A stretch of DNA of 64,000 bases, taken from NCBI RefSeq assembly GCF_963678635.1, contig NW_026970900.1, forward strand, positions 1-64,000, in the 5' to 3' direction. A program made the position numbers and the translations under genes. The notes below the pieces were generated by a model, which had not been told where the DNA came from, did no database searches, and worked only from the letters and a program-made list of their open reading frames with translations. Within the stretch, counting starts at the first letter, position 1, and every line of letters begins with the position of its first letter. This document shows, in pieces, positions 22,474-33,441 of this stretch. The DNA comes from Symsagittifera roscoffensis. Lineage: Eukaryota > Xenacoelomorpha > Acoela > Convolutidae.

Positions 22474-24360
22474 CAACAGGAAAATGGTACCTTCCTCATC
22501 ATCCAGTGACAAACATCAATAAACCTGGCAAGGTACGCCGAGTCCTTAATGCATCGAGCATCTACAAAGGAGTATCACTCAACAGCAACCTACTAACTGG
22601 ACCAGACCTCGTCACAAACCTTACTGGAATCGTTATGCGATTTCGCGAGTACCAAATCGCTATTTCTGCCGACATTGAAGCAATGTTCATGCAGGTCTTC
22701 GTGAGCCGAGAGGAACAGCCGTATTTGCAATTTCTGTGGAAGGACAACACGGGCCAACCCGCAACTTTCCAATACACCCGCCACATCTTCGGAGCTACCG
22801 ACTCACCATGTGTTGCCTGCTACGCCACTCGACAATGTGCGAAGGACAATGCCGACAAATATCCAGCCTTGGAGCAAATCACAAAACGCAACATATACAT
22901 GGACGACCTATACAAAGCAGTTTCAACACCGACGGAAGCGACACAGTTAATGAACGACCTTCAAAAGATGTTCAGCCTTGGAGGTTTCAACCTCACAAAA
23001 TGGACCTCAAACTCTCAACAATTCCTCACAACAGTCAACGAGAACCACTTGGAAAACAGCGACAGCCTCACCAAGAAGGAAGGACCCCTCGAAAGAGTTC
23101 TTGGAGTGAAATGGAAACTAGACACGGACGTCTTTCTTGTGGAAGCAAAGAAGTTTCACGCCATTGACAAGAAGGACTTAACGCAGCGCAAACTATTGAA
23201 GTTTGCTTCTTCAATCTTTGACCCGCTTGGAATTACGATGCCACTGACAATTCGACTACGACAATCACTTCAACTTGCCTGGAGTAATGTACCTCAATGG
23301 GACAAACCTCTAAACATGAAGCATTTAACAGACCTCAACGATTGGATAGACAAGCGAAGCCAATTCAAAGACATCTGCCTGCCCCGGATTTACTTCAAAC
23401 CAGAAACGAAGATACTGGAAACCCAACTCCATGTATTCAGCGACGCCTCCGAACTTGCCTTAGCATCAGTTGCTTACCTCAGAATCAGATACGACGACGA
23501 CACAACGGAACTCAAGTTCGCCATTGGAAAAGCCCGAGTAGCACCCATCAGCAGAATGACAATTCCAAATCTCGAGCTTCAAGCCGCCACTAACGGAGCT
23601 AAACTGTCTCGTTTCATCAAAGAACAACATGACATACGAATCGACAGTACGACACTATGGACAGATAGTACAACAGTTCGTCATTGGATAAATTCGCCGA
23701 ATCAACGACACCGGATCTTCATTGCCAACCGCCTGAATTTCATCATGGACTCAACATCTTCACTGGACTGGAGATACGTGCCCAGCAAAGACAACGCATG
23801 GTTACAAAGCATGTGACTTGACTACCGATTCACGATGGATCAAAGGACCAGACTTCTTGTTAAGACCATCATCAGATTGGCCTAATCACCCGCCAACACA
23901 ACCTACAGCCGATATTCATCTGACAGACAACGACCCACAACCGCCAACATCAGTAATCGACTTCAACCGATTTAGCACTTGGACAAGAGCACTCAGAGTT
24001 ACTTCATATGTTCTTCTCTTCGCAGAAAACATCAAAAGGAAGACACGCCAGAGCCTCTCACTTCAACACCTCACCTTAGGATTCGCATGGATCATTAAAC
24101 ACTCACAGAATCAATCATTCCCCAAGGAAATAGCATGCCTGACAAAGAAATCTGACATTCCACCCCGCAGCCCTCTACAACCTCTTTGCCCCTTCATTGA
24201 CTATCACGGATACTTACGTGCCAAAGGACGACTACAGAAAGCTTCTACTTTGCAGCCGACATCCAGTCTTTCTGAACGCAGAAAACTACCCAATACAACA
24301 CTTCATGAAGCAAACACACGAAATGCATACCTTGCCGACGCCTTCGACAGGAACCAGTGA

Positions 24361-25322
24361 AGCCTCTGATGGCAGATCTACCCCTACAACGAATCCCTTT
24401 ATCGGAAAACAGTTACCCCTTCTACTCAACAGGAATTGACTTCTTTGGACCCTTTGCCACGCGGAACAACGACGAGTACAGTAAGCGATACGTTCTCTTC
24501 TTCACCTGCCTCGTCACGCGAACAGTTCATTCAGAAATATGCCAGCAAATCGACACAAACTCAACTCTACAAGCCATACGCCGTTTCATCGCTAGACGCG
24601 GTAAACCCAGGATCATCTTCTCTGACAACGGAAAAGCCTTCGTTGCAGCTGACAAGGAATTACAGGAAAGCCTTTCTGAGATTCAACACAGCAACGACTT
24701 CAACAATCAATGCTAATTACTTGGAATAACCTGGAAGTTCAACCCACCTGCAGCTCCTCACTTTGGTGGACCATCGGAACGCCTCATAAAAATATTTAAG
24801 ATTGCCTTCTACAAAGTCATTGGAACACGGACACTGGACGACGAAACTCTGTCAACCTTCACGTGCGAGGTTGAAGCTATTATGAATTCTCGCCCGCTAA
24901 CCCACGTCTCATCAGACCCAACCGACGACGAGCCCCTTACACTCAATCACCTTCTACTAGGACGACCAACAAACAATTTGCCTCCCGGGTTGTTTCTCCC
25001 TCGCCACACAACGGACAAGAGAACTTGGAAACAAGCTCAAGCCTTGAGTCAACAGTTCTGGAACAGATACCTCAAAGACTACTTGCCAACCTTGACGACC
25101 CGAACGAAATGGACAAAGCAAGTGGAAAATCTTCAGGAAGGAGACCTTGTATGGATATTGGAAGACCTAACACCTCGAGGTCTTTGGCCCCTGGGACGGG
25201 TACTTCGTACTTTCCCAGGTGCAGACGGAATCGTTCGCTCCTGCGAAATTAAAACTAGCAGGGGGATTCTACACCGACCAGCAGTCAAACTCTCGCGAGT
25301 ATTGGACCACAGTAACAACTAG
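24361..25322 (+). pseudogene. Integrase of the BEL/Pao element
   Basis: The core begins with GIDFFGPFATRNN and continues through LVTRTVHSEICQ and RRGKPRIIFSDNGKAF, the DDE integrase pattern of Pao elements. The last 147-codon frame (24,882-25,322) starts MNSRPLTHVSSDP and ends with the domain around EGDLVWILEDLTPRGLWPLG, which is usual for Pao. It ends about 115 bases before the 3' LTR. Broken. Confidence 0.9.
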
Positions 25323-25438
25323 ATGACCAACATGATCAACGACAGCTAACAACTAGATGACCATTACAATCAACGACGACGTACCATCAGCTTCAACGAA
25401 CAATTTTCTAATTTGCAACCTGCAAATGGGCCCGGCTA

Positions 25439-25629
25439 TGTCTACGACATTTGAACTTTATTCTTTGCCGAACCTAATTTTGCCACATTTTCGACATGAA
25501 TATGCCGCCAAATTAGTAAACTGAAAAACTCAAAACTCAAAAATCAGAAAAAAAATAATTTAAAAAGAAACAACTAAACTACGATCTGAAAGTGGAATCT
25601 TAATCAACCAAAACGTATTGCCATTGTCA
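25439..25629 (+). repeat. 3' LTR of the BEL/Pao element
   Basis: This 191-bp copy of the 5' LTR has about seven substitutions and no length change. Left-arm sequence resumes directly after it, within cgattgttcgcatgaaac, which is present uninterrupted in the right arm. Confidence 0.9.
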
Positions 25630-25639
25630 TGATTCGATT

Positions 25640-27615
25640 GTTCGCATGAAACTTGCATTGTCAAAAGAGATGAGGGTGAGTCTTCCAAACATTTCATATT
25701 CCTCGATGCCGGAAATTTTGAAGTCTTCTTTCTGTCAATGATCTTGTTAGAATCATTAGATGCCACCCTTTTCGTTCATTTTTCTGAATATTGATTTTCA
25801 AGGAACTGCTTTGATTTTTTCTCCAAAGCTTTGTACAATTTTACCCTTGTTGAGGTACTTCTGAAAGCCTGAAGGAACTTTACCTCAAAAAAATGTTGTC
25901 GCTTCTGCAAAAATGTGCAGCCTTTAAAAAAGCGAAGTGTGCCCATATCAATAGTTTTTTGTTACATCCTTCATGAAAATTGTTTACATGTATTTCCAGA
26001 TGTCCAGAGAGACCATTTTTATCAAGTTATGCTGTAGTAATCTGCAAGTTTGGCTAAAAACTGAAAGCAGCGACCAAGAATACCCCAGAATGGCCCCTCA
26101 CTATTCTAACAATGTCAACCTTATATCGAAGAACACTTTTAGTTCCCTTCTCGGAGCGATCCATTTCCTATTGCCTCATGCACATTTTTCACTATCAGAC
26201 AGTTTCAGCGACGTTTATGCTGCTAACACGCCTTAAGAAGTATTTCTTGTGCCATTACCCCGGAATGGCACAGTCGAACCATCCGACGAGAATGAAATGG
26301 ACGTAAGTGAGGTTAGAGACGAAATTATAACGAAAAGAAGGGTCAGAAAATCTGGAATTTTCAAATTTGTAATTTTGGATTCTCAAGAAAATTAATTTTG
26401 AGATTGCGGGAATGGCCCTTTTAAACAAAAAAGAGAATGAATACAGAACAAACCAAGACGCCGATAAAACAAGTTGTGAAGAAAGCAAAAGAAAACACGA
26501 AGTCTCTTATCGTGACGATCAGACACGATAAGGCACTTAGCTGAAGCAGATAAGAAAAAATGAGGAGGAGAACGAAATTGGAGGCCTGGTGCCCAGAAAA
26601 TATCACACTGTGCGAGACTGTTATATATTCATTTTAGCTGCTGCGATGCCCTCAATAGTTAACTCCAATTTTTTACACATACTCCAGAGCATGAGTAGCT
26701 AGACAGATGAAAGGGTCAATCCAGCCCCAGTGGATTTAATAAATAATTGTCACAAAAAAAACAGTAAAAAACGGATTTCGAGCCGTATTTTTAATAGCAG
26801 TCACGTAGTCTGGAGATCCGAGACCCAGCTTTGTGGTTACTTTTGCATGTAAACGAAAGCTGATCAAATGTCGTTTGACTGATGGCCTAATAATGGTAAC
26901 TTAATACTTAGCTCAAACAGACCAGAAAACTAACTGGCTATGTTTAGACGGTAAAAAACGAGTAGAATTATGGTAGCTGACGCCTGCCTGTCGTCATTAG
27001 GTGCTTTTTCTTTGCTCCGTCACTATGTAGTATTTGGGCGAATGTTACATAGACGTTTTTTTGGCGCTCCTGGATGGGCCTGTTTAAGGCAAGACCATCA
27101 TGATCAGCAAATGTTTCAGCGACGAAATCTCCGCTCCAGGCATAATCCCAAGTAAGAGACCTTAATATCCTGTATGGTATTAGTTCGAATATACCGACCC
27201 TCCGCCTGGTACGATTTAGCTTTTTAATTTAGTTAAGAGCAAAAATTCCGGGGGCCGAAGGGTAAGGTGGGAAGTCAGGAGCCCGCTTATCCCAAGGCCC
27301 TGGGACTAAAAACAATTAAAGAGAAAGCCTGAAACCAAACAAAAAGGAAGTATAACCAAGAAAAAGCCAAAAACAAACTACTTGAAAACAAAAAAAAAAC
27401 AAAAAACAGTAAGAAACCCAAAAAAGACAAAAAACAGTTTTAAAAAAATGTAAAACAACATTTTATGTATTTTTGCCGGACGGGATGTGTTCTCACTTTC
27501 CTAGTTGTTGTTGTTTCAGATTGATTTTTATCTTTTTTGATCGAAAGAATGAGTGTGTTGGTGATTCGTTGGGTACCCTCCCTTGAGTGTTGCTTGAGTA
27601 TTTGATAATTTTGCT
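25640..27615 (+). repeat. About 2-kb repeat, copy A
   Basis: It starts with the inner end of the left arm (gcattgtcaaaagagatgagggtgag) and matches copy B at 28,178-30,225 for its whole length, about 2.53 kb apart. Protein-like patches occur in scattered frames: KNTFSSLLGAIHFL near 26,130, GTVEPSDENEMDVSEVRDE near 26,268, and NGIGGL/VPRNYHTV-like text near 26,580. No full frame remains. The end (27,230-27,320) is a C- and G-rich patch, ccaaggccctgggact, shared with copy B. Confidence 0.75.
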
Positions 27616-28177
27616 GGTGACCGGAGGGTAGAGTGGCAAGCTGACAGACGTGTTCCAGACTCAACAAGAAGCAACCGGGACAGCATTCAAAACGACTGTT
27701 GGGTATCGTTAACACAATTTTAGTACTGTTTGGTTACTATTTCATTAAATCTTAAGTGGTGGGGGACACAATTGGCGCGGTCCGATTGTACCCTCCATCG
27801 ATGGCAAACTTCCGAGTAAAGGGTCTTAATGCGGGTGTTTTGGTGTAAATCAGGGTATAGTAATATCAACTAACGACAACTAATAGGCTATCATCCTTAT
27901 TATATATTACTTATCTCCCATTTAGTCCCAAAAAAACACCCTAATTTTGTCAAAAATACCCGTTTTCGACCAAAATGTGAACCCAAAAATTTTGGATTTC
28001 CAGGTTATTTCGAACAACAAGAAGCTTCTGCGCAGTGAACTACTACGTAGTTTGAACCCCTTAACTAAAGAAACCGCGCGGAAAAAGACTCAGTAGAAAA
28101 TGGCAAAAAATAAACTTCAAACTTGCATTGTCAAAAGAAATGAAGGTGAGTCTATCAATCATTTTATATCAATTTTG
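27616..28177. other. Spacer between repeat copies A and B
   Basis: The sequence is unrelated to the repeat until 28,118, where a roughly 60-bp stretch (cttgcattgtcaaaagaaatg) is a short extra copy of the start of repeat B. I see no gene. Confidence 0.5.
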
Positions 28178-30225
28178 CATTGTCAAAAGAGATGAGGGTG
28201 AGTCTTTCAATCATTGCATACTTCTCGATTCCGGAAATTTTAAAGTCTTCTTTCTGTCAATGATCTTGTTATAATCATGAGATGCCACACTTTTTGTTCA
28301 TTTTTCCAAATATTGATTTTCAAAAAGTTGCTTCTATTTTTCTCCAATGCTTTGTAAAATCTTACCCTTGTTGAGGTACTTCTGAAGGCTTAAAGGACCG
28401 TTAGCTTCAACAATAGAAGTCGCTTCTAAAAAAAGCGCAGCCTGTAAAAATGCGAAGTGTGCCCATATCAGTAGTTGTTTGGTACATCCTTCATGAGAAT
28501 TGTTTACATGTATATCCAGATATCCAGAGAGGTCAAGTTACTGTTTTTATCAAGTTCTGCTGTATTAGTCTGCAAGTTTGGTTAAAAACTGAAAGGAGCG
28601 CCCAAGAATACCCCAGGATGGGCCCTCACTATTCTGACAATGTCAATCTTATATCGAAGAACACTTTTAGTTCCCTTCTCGGAGCGATCCATTTCCTATC
28701 ACCTCACGCATGTTTTTCACTACCAGACAGTTTCAGCGACGTTTATGCTGCCAACACACCTTAAGAATTACTACTTGAGCCATAATCCCGGATTGGCACA
28801 GTCGAACCCTCCGACGAGAACAAAATGGACGTTAGTGACGTTAGAGACGAATTCATTACAAAAAGGAGGGTCAGAAAAATCTGGAATTTTTAAATTTTAA
28901 ATTTTCGATTCTCAAGCAGGTTAATTCTGAGCAATGCGGGAATGGCCATTTTAAACGAAAAAAGAGATCAAATACAGAACAAACGAAGGCGCTTATAAAA
29001 CAAGTTACGAAGAAAGCAAGAGAAAAAACGAAGTCTCTTGTCGTGACGATCAGACACGATACGACACTTAGCTGAAGCTGATAAGAAGAAAAGAGGCTTC
29101 AGTGGGACAGCTGGAGCAGATCCGTTACCTCCCGTACCACGCGATTGGAGAGATAAGAATGTTATCTCAGGAGGAGAACGGAATTGGAGACCCGGTTCCC
29201 GGAAACTATCACACTGTGTGAGATTGTAATTTATACAAATTAGCTGCTGTGATGCCCTCAATAGTTGAAATCACTCCAATTTTACATCGTGTTTCAGAGC
29301 ATGAGTAGCTAGAAAGAGGAAAGTGTCAACCAGCTCCAATATATTTAGTAACTAACTGTCAGTAAAACACAGTGAAAAACGGATTTCGAGCCGTGTTTTT
29401 AATAGTAGTCACGTAGTCTGGGGATCCGAGGTCCAGCTATGTGGTTACTTTCGCATGTAAACGAAAGCTGATCAAAAGTATTTTGACTGATGGCCTAAGA
29501 ATGGTAACTTATTACTTAGCACTAAACAGACCAGAAAACTAACTGGCTAGACTTAGACGGTAAAAAACGAATAGAATTGTGGTAGCTGTCACCTGCCAGT
29601 CGTCATTAGGTGCGTTTTCTACACTCCGTCACTATGTAGTATTTGGGCGAATGTTTCATTGAAGTTTTTATGGCGCTCCTGCATGGGCCTGTTAAAGGCA
29701 AGACCATCATGATCAGCAATTGTTTCAGCGACGAACCCTCCGCTCCGGGCATGTTCCCAAGTTAGACACCTTAATGTCCTTTATCAAATTCGACCCTGTA
29801 TGGTATTCGACCCACCGCCTGGTAAGATTTAGCTTTTCAACTTAGTTAAGACCAAGAATTCCGGGGGCCGGAGGGTTAGGTGAGAAGCCATGAGCCCGCT
29901 TATCCCAAGGCCCTGGGACTAAAAACAATTAAAGAGAAAGCGTAAAACCAAACAAAAATGGAGTATAACCAAAAAAAGCCAAATACAAAATTTTTTGAAA
30001 GCAGAAAAATATAAAAAACAGTAAAAAACACAAAAAATACCAAAAACAGTAAAAAATGTAAAAAGACATTTTATGTATTATATCCGGACAAGGTGTGTTC
30101 TGACCTTCCTATTTGTTGTTGTTTTAGATTAATTTTTATATTTTTATCATTTCTAATCGAAAGATTGAGTGTTTTGGTGGTTCGTTAGGTACCCATCCCT
30201 TGCTCAGTTGCTAGAATAATTTTTG
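28178..30225 (+). repeat. About 2-kb repeat, copy B
   Basis: This is a direct copy of 25,640-27,615 at roughly 85-90 percent identity by eye. A forward frame at 28,450-28,764 is open for 104 codons and holds PHYSDNVNLISKNTFSSLLG and FSLPDSFSDVYAANTP, which copy A also keeps open. Between the two copies, changes in that block are about 6 silent and 8 replacing, fewer replacements than expected of free drift. Further patches read GTVEPSDENKMDVSDVRDE and GQLEQIRYLPYHAIGEIR. The family is unknown to me. Confidence 0.75.
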
Positions 30226-30230
30226 AGCAC

Positions 30231-30303
30231 CCTCCGAATAGCTCAGTGGACAGAGCTAAACACTTAAAAATTGGAAAAGGAAGGAATAGGAGGGTCCAAA
30301 TTT
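30231..30303 (+). tRNA. tRNA-like remnant or tRNA-derived SINE head
   Basis: The word tagctcagtggacagagc fits a tRNA A box and forms a perfect 4-bp D stem (gctc with gagc). About 45 bases on, agggtccaaattt loosely resembles a B box. The acceptor and T stems do not pair properly, so it is not a working tRNA as written. It may be the head of a SINE; no clear 3' tail was seen. Confidence 0.3.
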
Positions 30304-30917
30304 GATAGTTTTTGACCAAATTTTTGATTCCTAACCATTTTTTGTCCGGTTTTTTGCATTATTCTAGTACTCTACTACGCTCGTTTGAAGTATTTTTTAA
30401 GCAATTTCAGCAAGAATTGCAAAGAAAGTCTCTGAAAACCTCTGTAGGTAGTGAAAAAAAGGCCAATTTAGCAAACGCGTTTTGGTTGATTTCTCAAAGA
30501 CTAACAAACCGATCGGAAAAATTTTTGTACCATAAGTCGACTTTTTTCATCATTTTTTTTTGAATTGCAACCGTTTTTAGGTTGATAACTTCAGAAAAGA
30601 AAGTTTTCTTAGAATTTGTTTGTTCGGAGGGTCCAAATTTTAGGGAACCCTCCGACCGGCAGAAAGTTTTATAAGAACACGTTTTAATCCTACTGGGTAG
30701 GTTGAACGGGTCAACCAACCTTGTTTTAATTAAAACCGGGATAATTTAAACATCTTGAATATCACTTCAAGGTCGAAATAGGAGGTCGACTAGAGGATCG
30801 GCTAAAGAAAAAAATAGCCCAGTTGACCCAGAGACTCGCGATCAACTTTGGATTCTATATCGGGTTCATCAGAAGTATCCGAACAAATTTTTTTCGATTG
30901 TCACTTTGGTCGTCTGT
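30304..30917. other. Non-coding stretch with a short hairpin
   Basis: No gene is seen. A perfect 9-bp hairpin stem lies at 30,624-30,655 (tcggagggt with accctccga). The word accctccga also opens the tRNA-like unit at 30,229, and ggagggtccaaattt occurs at both 30,289 and 30,627. This suggests one small element of about 430 bp bounded by these words. Confidence 0.4.
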
Positions 30918-31250
30918 TTGCCTTGAGCTACTTAATGGGAGAGCTCGGGAAATCCGGGAACACATGAAAAAATAAAAAAAGACCTCGGTGAATGTATTAG
31001 ACAAGGAACACTAACTTGAGAAGAGAAAGTTGTTCCCTACTCTCGTGTACTTGGAACTGTCCACGAGAGCTTTTGCTTGGACTCTTGATATTTTCGATCA
31101 GAGGTTGCCTTGAGCTAGTTAATAGGCCAGCTCGGGCAATCGCAGGACGCATAAAAGAAAGCCTTGGTGAGTTAATTAGGCAAGTCACACTCACTTGAGG
31201 AGACATTGTCCTGGCCTTCGTTCGTTTGGAGTGTTCCAATTGAGGGAAGC
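30918..31250 (+). repeat. Two-copy tandem repeat, period about 187 bp
   Basis: The unit starting ttgccttgagct at 30,918 begins again at 31,105 (ttgccttgagctagttaat). Similarity is about 75 percent, with gagctcggg.aat and cttgag.agac blocks shared. It lies just before the Gypsy fossil and might be part of its decayed 5' region, but no matching LTR was found downstream. Confidence 0.6.
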
Positions 31251-31867
31251 CTTTTTCTTTAAGATTAAGTTTTTTTAGTCTGTTATTGAAACCATCACTA
31301 CTATTTTATAAAGAGTTGCTTGATTTTAAATGAGGCAGCGATTTCAGACATCTGTGCCGGTAAAGTGATACTGAACTGAGAGTTAGCTGTCACCTATAGG
31401 GTGTGTTGCTATTTTATTGTCAGTTGTGTTTCGTATGTTGATTATAATAACTTGTGAGTTTTTGTGATACCATTATACTAAGTGTTTGAGTAGAGTCAGT
31501 ATTAACTCAACACTGGGCAGACCCTGTGTTGAGTTTTAGCCGAGTCACTAATAGCATCTCTAAGAGGTTAAAGAATACATTAGATACTGAAGAAATTGAA
31601 CAAGCAGGCATAAGCAAGGAGAACACCAACAGAACCCTTCGAGGAACGGAGGGCAATCCGAACCTATCACCACCACCATCATGAGGACCTGCAAGAGCCG
31701 GGCGACGACTTTGAACGGGAAGGGGTCGAGAAACCCCAGAATACCTCGGAGCGTTTCGAGGCTGATGCATGAGACGAACTGTTGATCAAAGGGACGCCCA
31801 AATCGCAGAACATGAGCAATAGTCGGAGAAGGAACAATCCTCTCTATTTAAGCAAGGTAAGAATGCG

Positions 31868-33020
31868 ATGATGTCAATCGTAAGACCCAGGGAAGAGCAA
31901 CCAAGTTCAAAAGCAAGGAAGAGTTTCAAGACATTGTATGAACGCATGGCGTCGCTCCGAACAGATGGATTGTCATCTGGCTTTGTCTACCCGGAACTGA
32001 TGCACTCGGACACGGACTTCACACATAGCCCGAGACAGGAGGAGAGTAGGAGAGCGATGTCCGATTCATCATCAAGACCGATTTCACCTGGGATGACGAT
32101 AGGAACATCTTCGACATTCGACAGGCTGATGTTTTCGGTGGGCACACAGAAGGGTGATGCATCATCGAGCACCAGGCTGCAACCTCAATTGACGTCATCG
32201 TCTCTAGGTCTTACCACAGTGTTGGGAACGGCCAGTGATGTGAATGGCATGTTTGCCCACATAATGACAAACCTTGAAGAACTGCGACAAATCATGACGT
32301 AAAGAATGAACCGAGTGGAAGAAAGAGCTCAACAGGGCCTAGAAGGAATAAGAGACGAGCTGGCAGACGCAAAATTACAAGCCAGAAGCGAACGGGCGCA
32401 ATTGATTCGAAACACCGATTTGTGCCTTGCGAAGACCTTAGCTCTAGCAACCAAGGAGTCAGCAGAAAGAAACAGTAGGATGACAAGAGAGATCGATCGA
32501 TTATTGAACGATCATGACAACACCTACGCTCACACGACGACTAGCTTGGAGAAGAGATTAGATGCCAAGGCTGACCTTACGATGCACAAGCTTAATGATA
32601 TCTTGAGAGGCAGCAACCGAGACTGTTCCAGCCTGTTTCACCTATAAACAAAACATGAAAGCGATTGGTTACTTTCTTGACGATGTTGACGCAACCGACG
32701 AGGTCCAAAAAGAATATGTGAGAGGGCTCATAATGAATTATGGACCGAGGTGCTTCTTTTGCAATCTGGAAGGACATTTCAAATCAGACTGCACTCAGTC
32801 CTGGGTTTCAGTGGCAGACGCGAAGCATCCTAGCCATGAAGAGGCGCTATCAGGAGTCAAGGCTAGTCGAGCACGCTCAATGAACGAAGCTGAGTCGCGG
32901 AAGAGAGAAGTGACACAAGGCATATTCACGACTAAAAAAGTTAAGACTTTGCCTGATGATGCAATTGTCTCGAGCTTGGAGGCTGAGTCAGCTAGTGCGC
33001 TCAAAGTGGAATATGGCTGA
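31868..33020 (+). pseudogene. Gag-like region of the Gypsy fossil
   Basis: The first part is serine-rich with an ATG start. The second is a charged coiled-coil-like segment (GLEGIRDELADAKLQARSER). The third contains a CCHC knuckle (CFFCNLEGHFKSDC) followed by basic residues. The knuckle just before the protease is the expected place for a nucleocapsid-like end. Broken. Confidence 0.6.
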
Positions 33021-33441
33021 GCGGCTCGGACCGTACTACAGAATGTTTAGCAAGAAATGCAAGAATTATCAAGAAGTTGAACAGTGGGTAAGTCTGAACT
33101 AGAAAACACAGAGCTGCGCGAGAAACTTGACATCATAGAGAAGGCACCAAAAGAAGAGGACAAACAGGAACCCAAGAAACGGGGTCTGAAGTTGAATGTT
33201 ATCTCAGGAAAATAAAGTCAATAATATCGGTCGCAGGTCATCAGGTATTAAAGAACTCGAGTGAACTATCTGAGATCACGCTGGTACACCTGGACATCTA
33301 TGCTGAGTACTTGAGAGAAAAATAACCCAATTTTGATTCTAGAGCCGTGAGAGCGTTACTCACAACAGGTGAGCCAATACTAATGAGAGTAGATGGACAA
33401 TATATAGAAGTCTATGGCCCATACCCGGTCCTGATGAACGT

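Larger units (their letters stand above)
18241..24360 (+). pseudogene. Protease, RT and RNase H region of the BEL/Pao element
   Basis: An aspartic-protease-like stretch (VHAYAMLDCGSKLTLL) is near 18,290. The RT runs from about 18,500 and is split by a LINE and its target duplication (19,016-22,473). After the split one long frame (22,392-23,816) has RVLNASSIYKGVSLN, the catalytic box NIYMDDLYK, and an RNase H-like region with LHVFSDASELALASVAYL and LWTDSTTVRHW. A YMDD-type box with this RNase H arrangement is typical of Pao elements. Broken. Confidence 0.9.
15069..25629 (+). mobile_element. BEL/Pao LTR retrotransposon fossil
   Basis: Two 191-bp direct repeats starting TG and ending CA bound a Pao-type gag, zinc knuckle, protease, RT, RNase H and integrase, all on the plus strand. 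Without the LINE inside it, the element is about 7.2 kb, a normal BEL/Pao length. The LTRs differ at about 7 of 191 positions (3.7 percent), so it is moderately young. It is clearly broken, with on the order of ten interruptions plus the inserted LINE. It sits in the left arm; the right arm has the empty site. Flanking bases tgttg and tgatt may be a worn 5-bp target duplication. Confidence 0.9.

Noticed and set aside
27440-27715. 91-codon minus-strand frame in repeat copy A
   Set aside because: The frame is not kept in copy B, so it is probably chance.
30231-30303. Functional tRNA gene
   Set aside because: Only the A box and D stem fit. The acceptor and T stems do not pair, and there is no clear anticodon arm.
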